Source of the DNA: Mycolicibacterium vinylchloridicum
GTDB taxonomy: Bacteria; Actinomycetota; Actinomycetes; Mycobacteriales; Mycobacteriaceae
DNA: 61,189 bases
Direction: 5' to 3'
Assembly (NCBI RefSeq): GCF_013404075.1
Contig: NZ_JACBJQ010000033.1
Coordinates: forward strand, 1-61,189
Position 1 is the first letter of the stretch. Every line of letters begins with the position of its first letter. A program made the translations under genes and the position numbers. The notes under the pieces were generated by a model. The model ran no database searches. It saw nothing but the letters and a program-made list of their open reading frames with translations, and had not been told where the DNA came from. Shown here one piece after another: positions 30,650 through 39,881 of the stretch.

Positions 30650-31254
30650 CAGTGCTTGTGGGTGTTGTCGGGCTGACGCGGATCGCCGGGGTGTTCGTAG
30701 CCCGGCGCCAGCCACACCAGGTCGGCGCGGCGCTGATCGAGCCACATCCGGAACCGGCGCCGCCGGGCGGCACCACGCAGGTGCTCGACGATCAGCGGCC
30801 GCACCTCGGACAGCTCCGGTTCGGACGCCACTAGCCAGCCCGCACTCCCGGTGAACCGCAAAAACCTTCGGGGGTTTCGGGTGTGGAAATCGGCGACGGT
30901 GTCGTCGTCGACGTCGACGTCCTCGGTGAGGCAGGCGAACACCGCGCGGGCAATTGGGTCGGCCAGCACTGCCGCGGCAATGCTGCCGATCTCCAGCCGC
31001 GCAGTCTCGTCGGGCAGCAGATCGTCCTCGCCGGGGGTGGCCGCGGTGACGGTGACGCCGAGGGTTTCGGCCTCGCGGGCGACCAGCCGCTCGGCCACCA
31101 CGAGCTGGGTGAGCCAGCGCCGCAATTGCCGCCCCTCGGTGGTGTGCGGGCGGGGCAGCGCGGCGACTTGCGGCGCGGCCCGCAGCGCCGCTTCGCGGGC
31201 GTCGACCTCGCCGACGTCCACGCCCACCCCGGCGACGGTGGCCGCGATGGTCAC
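30649..31254 (-). CDS. hypothetical protein of the Rv0649 position; PpiC/SurA-N-like
   Basis: Protein of 201 aa whose GTG start at 31254 overlaps the mannosidase stop (GTGA) and whose stop overlaps the ROK kinase start. The M. tuberculosis gene in this position has been labelled fabD2, a malonyl-CoA:ACP transacylase. The present sequence shows no GHSxG nucleophile motif. The N-terminal part (GEVDAREAALRAA, LRRWLTQLVVAERLVAREA) looks more like the N-terminal region of parvulin/SurA-type foldases. Function unknown; the coupling to the mannosidase operon is the firmest clue. Confidence 0.75.
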   Translation of the reverse strand: MTIAATVAGVGVDVGEVDAREAALRAAPQVAALPRPHTTEGRQLRRWLTQLVVAERLVAREAETLGVTVTAATPGEDDLLPDETARLEIGSIAAAVLADPIARAVFACLTEDVDVDDDTVADFHTRNPRRFLRFTGSAGWLVASEPELSEVRPLIVEHLRGAARRRRFRMWLDQRRADLVWLAPGYEHPGDPRQPDNTHKH

Positions 31255-34200
31255 CGGACCGTCACCCCCACGGCAGGCGTGTACAGCAACCGGCCCGCGC
31301 AGCCGATCCGGATCAGCGCCCACCAGGTTCCCGGCGTCACCCCCGGCGGCGGCGCGACGTCGAAGGCCACCTCAACCGTCGACCGGGCGCCGATAACGGC
31401 GCCGCGGGCAGCCGGGCCGATCCACTCCCAGGTCCCCCACGGGCTGACGAGGTGGGCCTCCAGCGGCAGGTCGGTGTGGGCCGCGCTGGCGACGGTGACC
31501 GCAAGCCGGGCCCGCTCGCCGGCGGCGACGACGACCTCGGCCGGCTCGGTGACCAGTCGCACCAGCTCTTCGTCGGGTGCGCCGACCGAGACGACGCAGA
31601 TGTCTTCGACGGGCTGGCGCCATGCCGCGGGCACGTCCCCGCCCAGGGTGAGCTGCGCGCGAATCGGATAGTGGCCGGGCGCGACATCGGGCGGCACGCT
31701 GATGAGAACCTCGGCTTCGCGGTGGTGGCCGGTGGGCAGCTCGAAGGACAGCGCGCGCGGTTCCACGGTCCAGCCGCGGGGCCCACGCAGCCGCACCTCC
31801 CCGGCCAGGGTCGCGTCGCTGCAGTCGCTGGCCGCGGTCAACCGGAGACGCAGCTGCTCACCGGGTCCGGCGCTGACGGCTTCGGGATGCAGATGCGCCA
31901 CCGCAGGCAGGCCGCCCAGCGGAGCGGGGCCGCGATTGTGCAGCCAGTACCGGGCGTACAGCGGCTGGGCGTGTTCGGCCTCGGGGGCCAGGGCCGCACC
32001 GTCGGCATCGAGGACGGCATGGACGTCGAGCCGGGCCAGCAGGGTTGCAATCTGGTAGCCGTGTAGCCGCTGCGGCCGCTCACCGTCACCGCGCGCGCTC
32101 TCCAGCAGATCGGCCGACACCACCGCCGACACGCCGCCCACACCCGAGGAAATGCCGACTTCGGTTGCGGTTCCCCGGGTTTCGACCAAACGGATGGTGA
32201 CATCCTCGGGGTCCACCGCGGCGGAACTTCCCGTGGCGGTGGGATTCCCGCCGATCTTGAGCGCCGCCAGGCTCACCGCGCCGGCCGGTTCGACGCGCAG
32301 CAGCGACCCGTCCGCGGCCAGGGCGCCGGTCCCGTCGGCAGACAAGGCTCCGGCCCCTTCGGCGGCCACGACGCAGACCATCGGGTGGTTGAATTCGGCG
32401 CTACGGGAGGGCATGTCAACCTCACGCCAATCACCTCGCCCGGACACCAGTGCGAAGTCGAAAGTGTGGGTCCAGTGTTGCAGCGCAAAGTTGGACCCGT
32501 CGGGCATCTTTCGCTGCGGCGGGTCGATCCACACTCCCGACGGCCAGCCCGTGCACGACCGCATCAGCGAGCTGTGCAGGGTGTGATCGGGCTCGACCGC
32601 GAAGCCGGGCACGCCGCGGTTGAGCAGTGCGACCGTGCGCGATTCGGACTCGTCCAGCCCTGATGGCGCGTGTTGGGTGACGTCGATCTGCGCATCGCCG
32701 AGATCGTCGATGAGGTCCGCGAGGCCACCGTCGACGATGAGGACCGGAAGATCACGCACACCGCGCAGGTCGGCGTCGGGTTGCCATACCTCGGCCAGCG
32801 GCCGGGTGGCGGGCACCCACACCCGCGCTTGCCCGCCCGCCGAGAGCTGGCGGTGCAGTTCCGCGGTGTAGGCGTGGTCGGCGGCGGCCAGCACCGCGGC
32901 CGTGAAGGCGTTGACGTCGGGGCCGCCCAACGCGATGCGCGCGTCCGGCAGATTGGAGTCGACGTCGAGGTGGCCATAGCGCGGACGCTCCGCACTGCTG
33001 CAGGTGGCGGTGACCCCGGCGCGCACGAGCGCCACCATCAGTTCCCGCGCGCTGGGGGTGTCCTCGGCAGGTACCACCACCTCGGCCACCGATACCGCGC
33101 GAGCGCCGGGCCCGACCCGGATCCGGGCCGCCGACGACAGGCCGAACCAGCCGTGCGCCGGATTGTCCAGTGTCCAAGGGTGTTCGGCGGAGTCCAGTGC
33201 TCGGTCCTCGCCGGAGGCATGGTCGTGCATCAGCCCGAACCCACGCCCGATCACGGCGTCGCCGACCTCGCTGACCGGCAGCGCGCCGGGCACCGGGCAA
33301 GGCCAACGCAGCCGCACCAACCGGTCGGCGCCGGTGAACTCGTCGATGGTGGTGCTGATGTCCACCCGGTCGATTCCGTCCCACAACGTCAGCACCTGGG
33401 TGTAGCGCAGTAACTCGTCGATGTGGCCTGTCACCACGATCCGCTCACCGAGCGGACAGCGGTACGCCTGGACCGAATCTGCAACCGCCGCACTAGAACA
33501 CGTCACCGGTCCGGTCGGGAGCAGATGCCACGGGCCCTCTCCCGCCTTCGGGTGGGCCGGATATTCGTCGTAGACGGCCAGCTCGTTGCCGACCCGGCCG
33601 GGCGCGATCAGCTCATGATCGGAGGACAGCTCGACCAGCGAATCCACCCCACCGCCGCGCGCAGGATCGACCCGCAACCGGTGAAAGTCGTTGGCGATCT
33701 CGGTCCCATCGGCCGGCAGCCAGCCGGTGGGGTGATCGGCGGTCACCAGCCGGTAGCTGCGCCATCCCAGCGAGTCGACGCTCGCCGCACGCCAGCTCAC
33801 CAGGTGACCGTCGCCGGAGACGACGGCGGGGCTCGTCACTCCCGCCGAGTCCACCACCGACGCACCCAGGCCGACGGGTTCGTCCAGTCGAACGGTCACG
33901 ATATCGGTTCTGTTGTGCGCCAACGGGTTCCACACCAGAACCGATCCTGTCTCGGTCGCCGCAGCCTGCGTCAGCAGTTTCAGCGCCCCTGACCGCGCCG
34001 CGGAGCCGAGTTCCCAGGCGTCGCGCCAGCTGGTCAGCAGGTCGAGGTACACCTGATCGGACTCCGAGCCGGTGATCCCGTCGTGGTGGGCGCCGTAGGC
34101 CAGCTGCACCCATGCCTTGGCCAGCGCAGCCTCCGGGTAATGCGCACCGGAGAGCAGTGCGGCGAACACCGCGAACCGTTCGGCACCGAGCACCGCATCC

Positions 34201-35429
34201 TCGGCGGCTCGGTTGGCCTGCTTGGTGTCGATGTAGGAGACGTCCTTGCCGGTGTAGATCGGGTTCATATCGCGGGTTTGCGGCGACGGAGTCACGCCCG
34301 CGGCGCGCACGGCCGCGAAGAATTCGGACGGCAGCGCGCACACGAACCTCGGCCACGTGTAGCGGGCGTTCCAGTCGCGGTGGATCTCGGTGACCCAGGT
34401 GTTGGGCGGGGTGTAGTCGGTGCCGACGGGCAACAGCACATTGCGGGTCAGCGCCACCGATTTCAGCTCCGAAAACAGCTGATAGGTGGCCTGTTCGGCC
34501 TCGGCCAGCGATGCCGCGGAATCCATCCACCAGCCCGCCGAGTAGTGCGCCGGCATGTAGTGGGTCAGCAGGCCCAGACCCGACGGCGCGATCCACTCGA
34601 ACTCACTGCGGAATTGCATGCGCCTGGGATCGCCGTCGTGTCCGTTTTCGGCGGCCATCGGCCCCCACTGGTGATGCGGCCCGCGGGCCCACGAGCTCGA
34701 CGTCAGGCCCGCGTCGGCGGCCATCCCCGGGAACTGCGGGTCGTGGCCGAAGACGTCGAGCTGCCAGGCAGTGGCCGGCGAGGCACCGAGAATGTCGCGC
34801 TGGTAGCCCATTCCGTGCACGAAGTTGCGGATCGCCGTCTCGGCACCGACCAGGTTGGTATTGGGCTCGTTGTATGTTCCGCCCATCACCTCCACCCGCC
34901 CGTCGGCGATGAAGCGGCGCAGATCGGCGCGGTCCTCGGGGTGGGTGTCGAAATATGGCTTGAGGTAATCGACTTCGGCGAGCACGAACTTGTAATCCGG
35001 GTCGCGGCGGGCCATGTCGAGGTGGGCGGCCACCAACGCGAACCCGTTGTTCTGCCGGGCCCGGCCGGGCGGGTGCTCGGTCCACAGGCTGGTGTAGGCG
35101 CCCTGGGTGTTCCACCACACCGGGTCGTAGTGGAAGTGGCTGATCATGTACATCGTCCAGCCCGGCTCGGCGACGACGAACTCGAACGGGAAGTCCGCGC
35201 CGACCCGAGCCGGCCGCCGTCCGCCGACGACCGGCCCCGAGACCGCAACCGGTACCTCGACGAGCCCGTCCCCCGGCGTCAGCGCGACAGCGTCGGATCT
35301 CAGGCCGTCGCCGGAGACCCGCGCGGTGTCCGATTCGCCGGCCCCGCGGTAGCCGATCCGGACCACCTGCAACGGCGCATCGGGCGGGCCGACGAACAAC
35401 TCCGTCGACTCCGCGGAGGTAATCCGCAC
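31251..35429 (-). CDS. alpha-mannosidase, glycoside hydrolase family 38 (Rv0648-like)
   Basis: Retaining alpha-mannosidase of 1392 aa, longer than the about 1215 aa of Rv0648. The GH38 catalytic domain shows the zinc motif HFHYD (His100, Asp102), the nucleophile in QLDVFGHDPQF (Asp225) and AYGAHHDGITGSESD. Beta-sandwich domains follow, and a C-terminal NEW3-like region (GHYPIRAQLTLGG) is added. No signal peptide is seen, so it is probably cytoplasmic. The start is GTG at 35429. Its stop overlaps the next gene, so mannosidase, small protein and ROK kinase form one coupled unit, likely for turnover of mannosylated glycans. Confidence 0.93.
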   Translation of the reverse strand: MRITSAESTELFVGPPDAPLQVVRIGYRGAGESDTARVSGDGLRSDAVALTPGDGLVEVPVAVSGPVVGGRRPARVGADFPFEFVVAEPGWTMYMISHFHYDPVWWNTQGAYTSLWTEHPPGRARQNNGFALVAAHLDMARRDPDYKFVLAEVDYLKPYFDTHPEDRADLRRFIADGRVEVMGGTYNEPNTNLVGAETAIRNFVHGMGYQRDILGASPATAWQLDVFGHDPQFPGMAADAGLTSSSWARGPHHQWGPMAAENGHDGDPRRMQFRSEFEWIAPSGLGLLTHYMPAHYSAGWWMDSAASLAEAEQATYQLFSELKSVALTRNVLLPVGTDYTPPNTWVTEIHRDWNARYTWPRFVCALPSEFFAAVRAAGVTPSPQTRDMNPIYTGKDVSYIDTKQANRAAEDAVLGAERFAVFAALLSGAHYPEAALAKAWVQLAYGAHHDGITGSESDQVYLDLLTSWRDAWELGSAARSGALKLLTQAAATETGSVLVWNPLAHNRTDIVTVRLDEPVGLGASVVDSAGVTSPAVVSGDGHLVSWRAASVDSLGWRSYRLVTADHPTGWLPADGTEIANDFHRLRVDPARGGGVDSLVELSSDHELIAPGRVGNELAVYDEYPAHPKAGEGPWHLLPTGPVTCSSAAVADSVQAYRCPLGERIVVTGHIDELLRYTQVLTLWDGIDRVDISTTIDEFTGADRLVRLRWPCPVPGALPVSEVGDAVIGRGFGLMHDHASGEDRALDSAEHPWTLDNPAHGWFGLSSAARIRVGPGARAVSVAEVVVPAEDTPSARELMVALVRAGVTATCSSAERPRYGHLDVDSNLPDARIALGGPDVNAFTAAVLAAADHAYTAELHRQLSAGGQARVWVPATRPLAEVWQPDADLRGVRDLPVLIVDGGLADLIDDLGDAQIDVTQHAPSGLDESESRTVALLNRGVPGFAVEPDHTLHSSLMRSCTGWPSGVWIDPPQRKMPDGSNFALQHWTHTFDFALVSGRGDWREVDMPSRSAEFNHPMVCVVAAEGAGALSADGTGALAADGSLLRVEPAGAVSLAALKIGGNPTATGSSAAVDPEDVTIRLVETRGTATEVGISSGVGGVSAVVSADLLESARGDGERPQRLHGYQIATLLARLDVHAVLDADGAALAPEAEHAQPLYARYWLHNRGPAPLGGLPAVAHLHPEAVSAGPGEQLRLRLTAASDCSDATLAGEVRLRGPRGWTVEPRALSFELPTGHHREAEVLISVPPDVAPGHYPIRAQLTLGGDVPAAWRQPVEDICVVSVGAPDEELVRLVTEPAEVVVAAGERARLAVTVASAAHTDLPLEAHLVSPWGTWEWIGPAARGAVIGARSTVEVAFDVAPPPGVTPGTWWALIRIGCAGRLLYTPAVGVTVR

Positions 35430-35457
35430 GCCAGCAAATCTACGGCCCCAACACCTC

Positions 35458-36225
35458 TCAGCGGAGCGACACGTCGATCACCAGCGGGCGATGATCCGAG
35501 ATCGGTAACACCGGGGTGCACGCCTCGCCGGCCACGAGGTCGTCATGGTCGGTGAGGATGTGGTCGAGCTGGCGGTCCGGACAGTGCAGCGGGAACGTCG
35601 GGGCCACGCCCAGCGGGCGCAGCCCCGTTCGGCGGCGCTGCGCGGGCGCCCCCATGTTGAGATCGCCCATCAACACCCGCGGCCCCGGCAGTCCGCGCAG
35701 GTCCCGGATCAGGTGATTGAGCTGGAGGCGGTTCCAGCCGGGCACAAAGGACAAGTGGGTGTTGGCCACCGTGAGAACCCCGAGCGGGGTGTCGAATTGG
35801 GCCGCCATCGCCGCGCGGGGCTCCTCGTGGACGATCTGTACCCGGTTGGGGCCGGGCAGATACATCGGGAATCGCACCGGGATTCGGGGCAACCGCAGCA
35901 CCTGCCACGAAATCGCCGGGTACCGCGAGAGCAGCGCGATGCCGTAGCCGGCGGTGCCCGGTTGTTCGCTGCCGGTCGCGGCCATCCACGTCGCCCCCGG
36001 CGTGCCGGCGATGGCGGCGACGAATCGGTGCGAGGCAGCGCCCATCGCCGCGGCGGCAACCGCAGTGAGATCGGCCAGCGACGAGCGTGGCTGCTCGCGG
36101 TCGACCTCCTGCAGAGCCAGCACATCAGGGTTCAGCCGGCGAATGCACGACGACAGCCGCTCCAGGCTGACCTGGCCGTCATCGAGACTGCGACCGTGCA
36201 GGATGTTGAAGGTAGCCAGCCGCAT
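35458..36225 (-). CDS. endonuclease/exonuclease/phosphatase-fold protein
   Basis: Metal-dependent phosphodiesterase-fold protein of 255 aa. The family motifs appear in order: FNILHG, ALQEVD, NTHLSF, GDLNMG, QLDHIL and SDHRPLVID. No signal peptide is visible, so a cytoplasmic location is likely. The real substrate (nucleic acid, inositol phosphate or lipid) cannot be deduced. It lies 28 bp upstream of the mannosidase gene on the same strand and may share its transcript. Confidence 0.88.
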   Translation of the reverse strand: MRLATFNILHGRSLDDGQVSLERLSSCIRRLNPDVLALQEVDREQPRSSLADLTAVAAAAMGAASHRFVAAIAGTPGATWMAATGSEQPGTAGYGIALLSRYPAISWQVLRLPRIPVRFPMYLPGPNRVQIVHEEPRAAMAAQFDTPLGVLTVANTHLSFVPGWNRLQLNHLIRDLRGLPGPRVLMGDLNMGAPAQRRRTGLRPLGVAPTFPLHCPDRQLDHILTDHDDLVAGEACTPVLPISDHRPLVIDVSLR

Positions 36226-36273
36226 GGGTACCTGATACCCAGGCCGGCCCGAAATATTGCTCGCGTCTCGGCA

Positions 36274-37227
36274 TCACCGGCTGCCGGCAGCGGCCAGCAG
36301 CGCCGACATCGCCAGCGCGCCGGCGGCGACGGCGGCGGGTTCGAGTACCTCGAAAGCGACGCCGGGCATCGCCAGATACAGCACCAGCGTCTGCGGGTCG
36401 TCGGCTCCGGCGACGACGACGCAGGTGTCGGGGCCGTCCTCCTCGATGGTCACCGATGTCGGCGAGAAGTGCTGGTCCATAACACTTTTAGGCGCTTGGT
36501 AGCGCACCCTGGCGACGTGGCGGTAAGGCGAGGTGGTGATGGCGCGCCGTACGTAGGCGGCGGCGTCTGGCGCATCGCGGGCGGTGAAGGTGGTACCCCT
36601 GGCACGCACCTGCGCCATCCGGTCCAGCCGCAGGCTGCGCCAGTCCTGCCGGTCGCGGTCGTAGGCGAACAGATACCAGCGCCGGCCCGTGGTGACGAGC
36701 TGATAGGGCTCGAGGCGGCGGCTGCTCGGGGCACCGGCGCGGTCGACGTAGTCAGTGTCGACATGTTCGCGGTCGCGGCAGGCCCGCGCCAGCGTCATCA
36801 GGATCTCCGGGTCAACCGGGGACTCGGCCTCGAGGGTCAGGGTGACGGTGGCGTCGTGTACCGCGGCGACCTGCGAACGCAGCCGCGCGGGCATCACCTG
36901 GTCCAGTTTGGTCAACGCCCGCAGGGCGGCCTCACCGACGCCGGTGACGCTCCCCCCGGCGGCCAGCCGCAGGCATACGGCCATCGCGACGGCCTCGTCG
37001 GAGTCGAGCAGCAGCGGCGGCAGCGCGGCACCGGCGCCGAGCTGATAACCGCCGCCGTGGCCGGTGCTGGCGTGGACGGGATATCCGAGGTCACGGAGTC
37101 GCTCGACGTCGCGGCGGACACTGCGCGGGGTCACGCCGAGCCGTTCGGACAGCTCCTCGCCCGACCACACCCGCCTCGATTGCAACAGGCCGAGCAGCTG
37201 CAGTACCCGGCTCGTCGTCCGCGACAT
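36274..37227 (-). CDS. WYL-domain transcriptional regulator
   Basis: One-component regulator of 317 aa. An N-terminal HTH_11-type winged helix (SRVLQLLGLLQSRRVWSGEELSERLGVTPRSVRRDVERL) is followed by a WYL domain with the literal RRWYLFAYDRDR and a C-terminal WCX-like extension. The start at 37227 is the first family residue. It is divergent from the DinB gene, and a 9-bp perfect inverted repeat stands between them, the likely operator for both. The inducer is unknown. Confidence 0.92.
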   Translation of the reverse strand: MSRTTSRVLQLLGLLQSRRVWSGEELSERLGVTPRSVRRDVERLRDLGYPVHASTGHGGGYQLGAGAALPPLLLDSDEAVAMAVCLRLAAGGSVTGVGEAALRALTKLDQVMPARLRSQVAAVHDATVTLTLEAESPVDPEILMTLARACRDREHVDTDYVDRAGAPSSRRLEPYQLVTTGRRWYLFAYDRDRQDWRSLRLDRMAQVRARGTTFTARDAPDAAAYVRRAITTSPYRHVARVRYQAPKSVMDQHFSPTSVTIEEDGPDTCVVVAGADDPQTLVLYLAMPGVAFEVLEPAAVAAGALAMSALLAAAGSR

Positions 37228-37247
37228 CGCTCCAGTCTGACTCAGTC

Positions 37248-37268
37248 TGCGGACAGAAACTGTCCGCA
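37248..37268. promoter_or_regulatory. palindromic operator between WYL regulator and DinB gene
   Basis: TGCGGACAG (37248-37256), an AAA spacer, then CTGTCCGCA (37260-37268) form a perfect inverted repeat in the 61-bp divergent intergenic region. This is a natural binding site for a dimeric HTH regulator and sits about 20 bp from either start codon. Confidence 0.65.
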
Positions 37269-37288
37269 ATGCATGAAAGTCTACGGCT

Positions 37289-37846
37289 ATGACCTGGACC
37301 ACCCAGCTTGCCGACCAAATCGACTGGCATTGGCACAACGCGTTGCGCCCCCGACTGGAGGGCCTGAGCGACGACGAGTACTTCTGGGAGCCGGTGGCGG
37401 GGTGCTGGACGGTGCACGGGGACGGTTCCGGCGGGCAAGAGCGAAGCGACCCGGGGAAGGTCACCGTCGATTTCGCCTACCCGCCACCTACGCCCGAGCC
37501 GTTCACCACGATCGCCTGGCGGCTGGCGCATGTCATCGTCGGCGTGCTGGCCATGCGCAACCACTCCCATTTCGGCGGTCCGCCCGCCGACTATCAGAGC
37601 TGGCCGTATGCCACCGATGCCGACACCGCACTGGCCCAACTCGACGACGTCTACGCGCACTGGATCACCGGCGTGCGAGGCATGTCCGAGGACGACCTCG
37701 CGCGTGCGTGCGGGCCGGCAGAAGGGCCCTATGCCGACTACGCGCTGTCCGAACTGATCCTGCACATCAACCGGGAGATCATCCACCACGGCGCCGAAAT
37801 CGCTTGTCTCCGAGACCTATACATCCACAGGCCGCTGAGTAGCTGA
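37289..37846 (+). CDS. DinB-superfamily protein with in-frame repeat insertion
   Basis: Four-helix-bundle DinB-like protein of 185 aa. TQLADQIDWHWHNALRPRLEGL, the AWRLAHVIVGVLAMRNH helix and the final ELILHINREIIHHGAEI helix carry the three-histidine metal pattern of the family. Residues 46-57 (GSGGQERSDPGK) are encoded by a copy of the 31-bp dispersed repeat, inserted in a surface loop without breaking the frame. The divergent WYL regulator probably controls it. Many DinB/DUF664 proteins are thiol-dependent S-transferases, in actinobacteria with mycothiol; the activity here is unproven. Confidence 0.9.
   Translation: MTWTTQLADQIDWHWHNALRPRLEGLSDDEYFWEPVAGCWTVHGDGSGGQERSDPGKVTVDFAYPPPTPEPFTTIAWRLAHVIVGVLAMRNHSHFGGPPADYQSWPYATDADTALAQLDDVYAHWITGVRGMSEDDLARACGPAEGPYADYALSELILHINREIIHHGAEIACLRDLYIHRPLSS
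37428..37458 (+). repeat. dispersed 31-bp GC-rich repeat, copy C (inside a gene)
   Basis: CCGGCGGGCAAGAGCGAAGC followed by GACCCGGGGAA. It is nearly identical to the copy at 10503-10533 but lies inside the DinB reading frame. Confidence 0.65.
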
Positions 37847-37856
37847 AAGGACCATC

Positions 37857-38453
37857 ATGCCCACCCTCGCACCACCCGTCCACGACGAGCGGCACGCCCT
37901 GCGCGAGTTCCTCGCCTACCAGCAGAGCGCCTTCGTCGCCGTCGCCCACGGGTTGACCGACGAGCAGGCCCGCTGCACCCCGACGGCCAGCGCGCTGTCG
38001 ATCGGCGGACTGATCAAACATGCGACCGGCGTGCAGCGCGGCTGGATGCAACGGGTCGCCGCAGCACCGCACGAACCGCGCGCCGACAACCGCCCCTTCG
38101 AGGAACGGGCCGCGGAATACCAGGACGAGCACGTGATGCGGCCCGACGAGACGTTGGCGCAGCTCGTGGCCGCCTTCGTCGCACAGAACGCCGATTCGTT
38201 GCGGCTGGTGGAGACGGCCGATCTGGACGCCGCGGTGCCGGTGCCACGCGATGCTCCGTGGTTTCCCAACGACGTCGAATCCTGGTCAGTGCGATGGGTG
38301 TTCTCTCATCTGATCACCGAGCTCGCCAGGCACGCCGGCCACGCCGACATCATCCGCGAAACCCTGGACGGCGCAACGATGTACGAGCTCGTCGCCGCCG
38401 CGGAGGGTATGGAGCCACAGCCGTGGCTGACGCCATGGCAACCGAAGTCGTGA
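37857..38453 (+). CDS. DinB/DUF664 family protein
   Basis: Second DinB-type protein, 198 aa, starting 10 bp after the first, with a GAAAGGA ribosome binding site. The sequence ALREFLAYQQSAFVAVAHGLTDEQA is typical of the N-terminal helix, ALSIGGLIKHATGVQRGW carries the first metal histidine, and WVFSHLITELARHAGHADIIRE the other two. Likely co-transcribed with the upstream DinB gene under the WYL regulator. The reaction is unknown. Confidence 0.92.
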   Translation: MPTLAPPVHDERHALREFLAYQQSAFVAVAHGLTDEQARCTPTASALSIGGLIKHATGVQRGWMQRVAAAPHEPRADNRPFEERAAEYQDEHVMRPDETLAQLVAAFVAQNADSLRLVETADLDAAVPVPRDAPWFPNDVESWSVRWVFSHLITELARHAGHADIIRETLDGATMYELVAAAEGMEPQPWLTPWQPKS

Positions 38454-38534
38454 GGTGAACACGCCGCCGTGACCGGCGTCGCTGCGCGACTGTGAAATTG
38501 GTGGTATTGATCGCCGATTTGGCACACTTCAAGG

Positions 38535-39881
38535 ATGAGTTCGACCAAACACCGCGAAGTAGCCAAGCTCGATCGCGTTCCGTTGCCGGTCGAGGCCGCC
38601 CGCATGGGAACCACTGGCTGGCAGCTCACCCGCACCGGCGCCCGCGTGCTCGGCACGCTGCCCGGGCGGGGGCGCTGGCAGGACAAGGTCATCAAGCAGA
38701 TCCCACAGACCTTCGCCGACCTCGGTCCCACCTACGTCAAGTTCGGTCAGATCATTGCGTCCAGCCCGGGCGCATTCGGCGAAGGGCTGAGCCGCGAGTT
38801 CCGCGGGCTGCTCGACTCGGTGCCGCCGGCCGATACCGCCGAGGTACACAAGCTGCTCAAGCAAGAGCTCGGCGGCGACCCCGCCCAGTTGTTCGCCACG
38901 TTCGACGAGGAACCGTTCGCGTCGGCCTCGATCGCTCAGGTGCACTTCGCCACCCTGCACAGCGGCCAAGACGTCGTCGTCAAGATCCAGCGGCCCGGCA
39001 TCCGCCGCCGGGTGGCCGCCGATCTGCAGATCCTGAAGCGGTTCGCCCAGCTCGTCGAGCTGGCCAAGCTGGGCCGTCGGCTGTCCGCCCAGGACGTCGT
39101 CGCCGACTTCTCCGACAACCTGGCCGAAGAGCTCGACTTCCGCATCGAGGCACAGTCGATGGAGGCCTGGGTGTCAGGCCTGCACGGTTCACCGCTGGGC
39201 CGCAATATCCGGGTGCCTGCGGTGCACTGGGAGTTCACCAGCGAGCGGGTGCTGACGATGGAGCGGGTGCACGGCGTGCGGATCGACGACGTCAAGGAGA
39301 TCCGCAAGCAGGGTTTCGACGGCACCGAGCTGGTCAAAGCGCTGCTGTTCTCCACCTTCGAGGGCGGGCTGCGGCACGGCCTGTTCCACGGTGACCTGCA
39401 CGCCGGCAACCTGCTGGTCGACGCCAACGGCCGCATCGTGTTCCTCGACTTCGGGATCATGGGCCGCATCGACCCGCGCACCCGCTGGCTGCTGCGCGAG
39501 CTCGTCTACGCATTGCTGGTCAAGAAGGACCACGCGGCCGCCGGCAAGATCGTGGTCCTGCTGGGCGCGGTGGGCACCACCAAGCCCGAGAAGGAGGCCG
39601 CCAAGGACCTCGAGGCGTTCGCGGCCCCACTGAGCCTCAAGACGCTCGGGGACATGTCCTACGCCGACATCGGCAAGCAACTGTCCACATTGGCCGACGC
39701 CTACGACGTGAAGCTGCCGCGCGAGCTGGTGCTGATCGGCAAACAGTTTCTCTATGTCGAGCGGTACATGAAGCTGCTCGCACCCAAGTGGCAGATGATG
39801 AACGACCCCCAGTTCTCCGGCTACTTCGCCAACTTCATGGTCGAGGTCAGCCGCGAACACCAGAGCGACGTCGAGGTCTGA
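38535..39881 (+). CDS. ABC1/UbiB-family atypical kinase (Rv0647c-like)
   Basis: Atypical protein-kinase-like (ABC1, AarF/UbiB) protein of 448 aa. The KxGQ motif appears as VKFGQIIASSPGAFGEGLS, the ATP-lysine region as VVVKIQRPGI, the catalytic segment as HGDLHAGNLLVD and the metal-binding DFG as FLDFGIMG. In M. tuberculosis the homologue Rv0647c stands next to lipG and mmaA1-4, as here. Its stop overlaps the lipG start (TGATG). Role presumably lipid-related; the substrate is unknown. Confidence 0.93.
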   Translation: MSSTKHREVAKLDRVPLPVEAARMGTTGWQLTRTGARVLGTLPGRGRWQDKVIKQIPQTFADLGPTYVKFGQIIASSPGAFGEGLSREFRGLLDSVPPADTAEVHKLLKQELGGDPAQLFATFDEEPFASASIAQVHFATLHSGQDVVVKIQRPGIRRRVAADLQILKRFAQLVELAKLGRRLSAQDVVADFSDNLAEELDFRIEAQSMEAWVSGLHGSPLGRNIRVPAVHWEFTSERVLTMERVHGVRIDDVKEIRKQGFDGTELVKALLFSTFEGGLRHGLFHGDLHAGNLLVDANGRIVFLDFGIMGRIDPRTRWLLRELVYALLVKKDHAAAGKIVVLLGAVGTTKPEKEAAKDLEAFAAPLSLKTLGDMSYADIGKQLSTLADAYDVKLPRELVLIGKQFLYVERYMKLLAPKWQMMNDPQFSGYFANFMVEVSREHQSDVEV

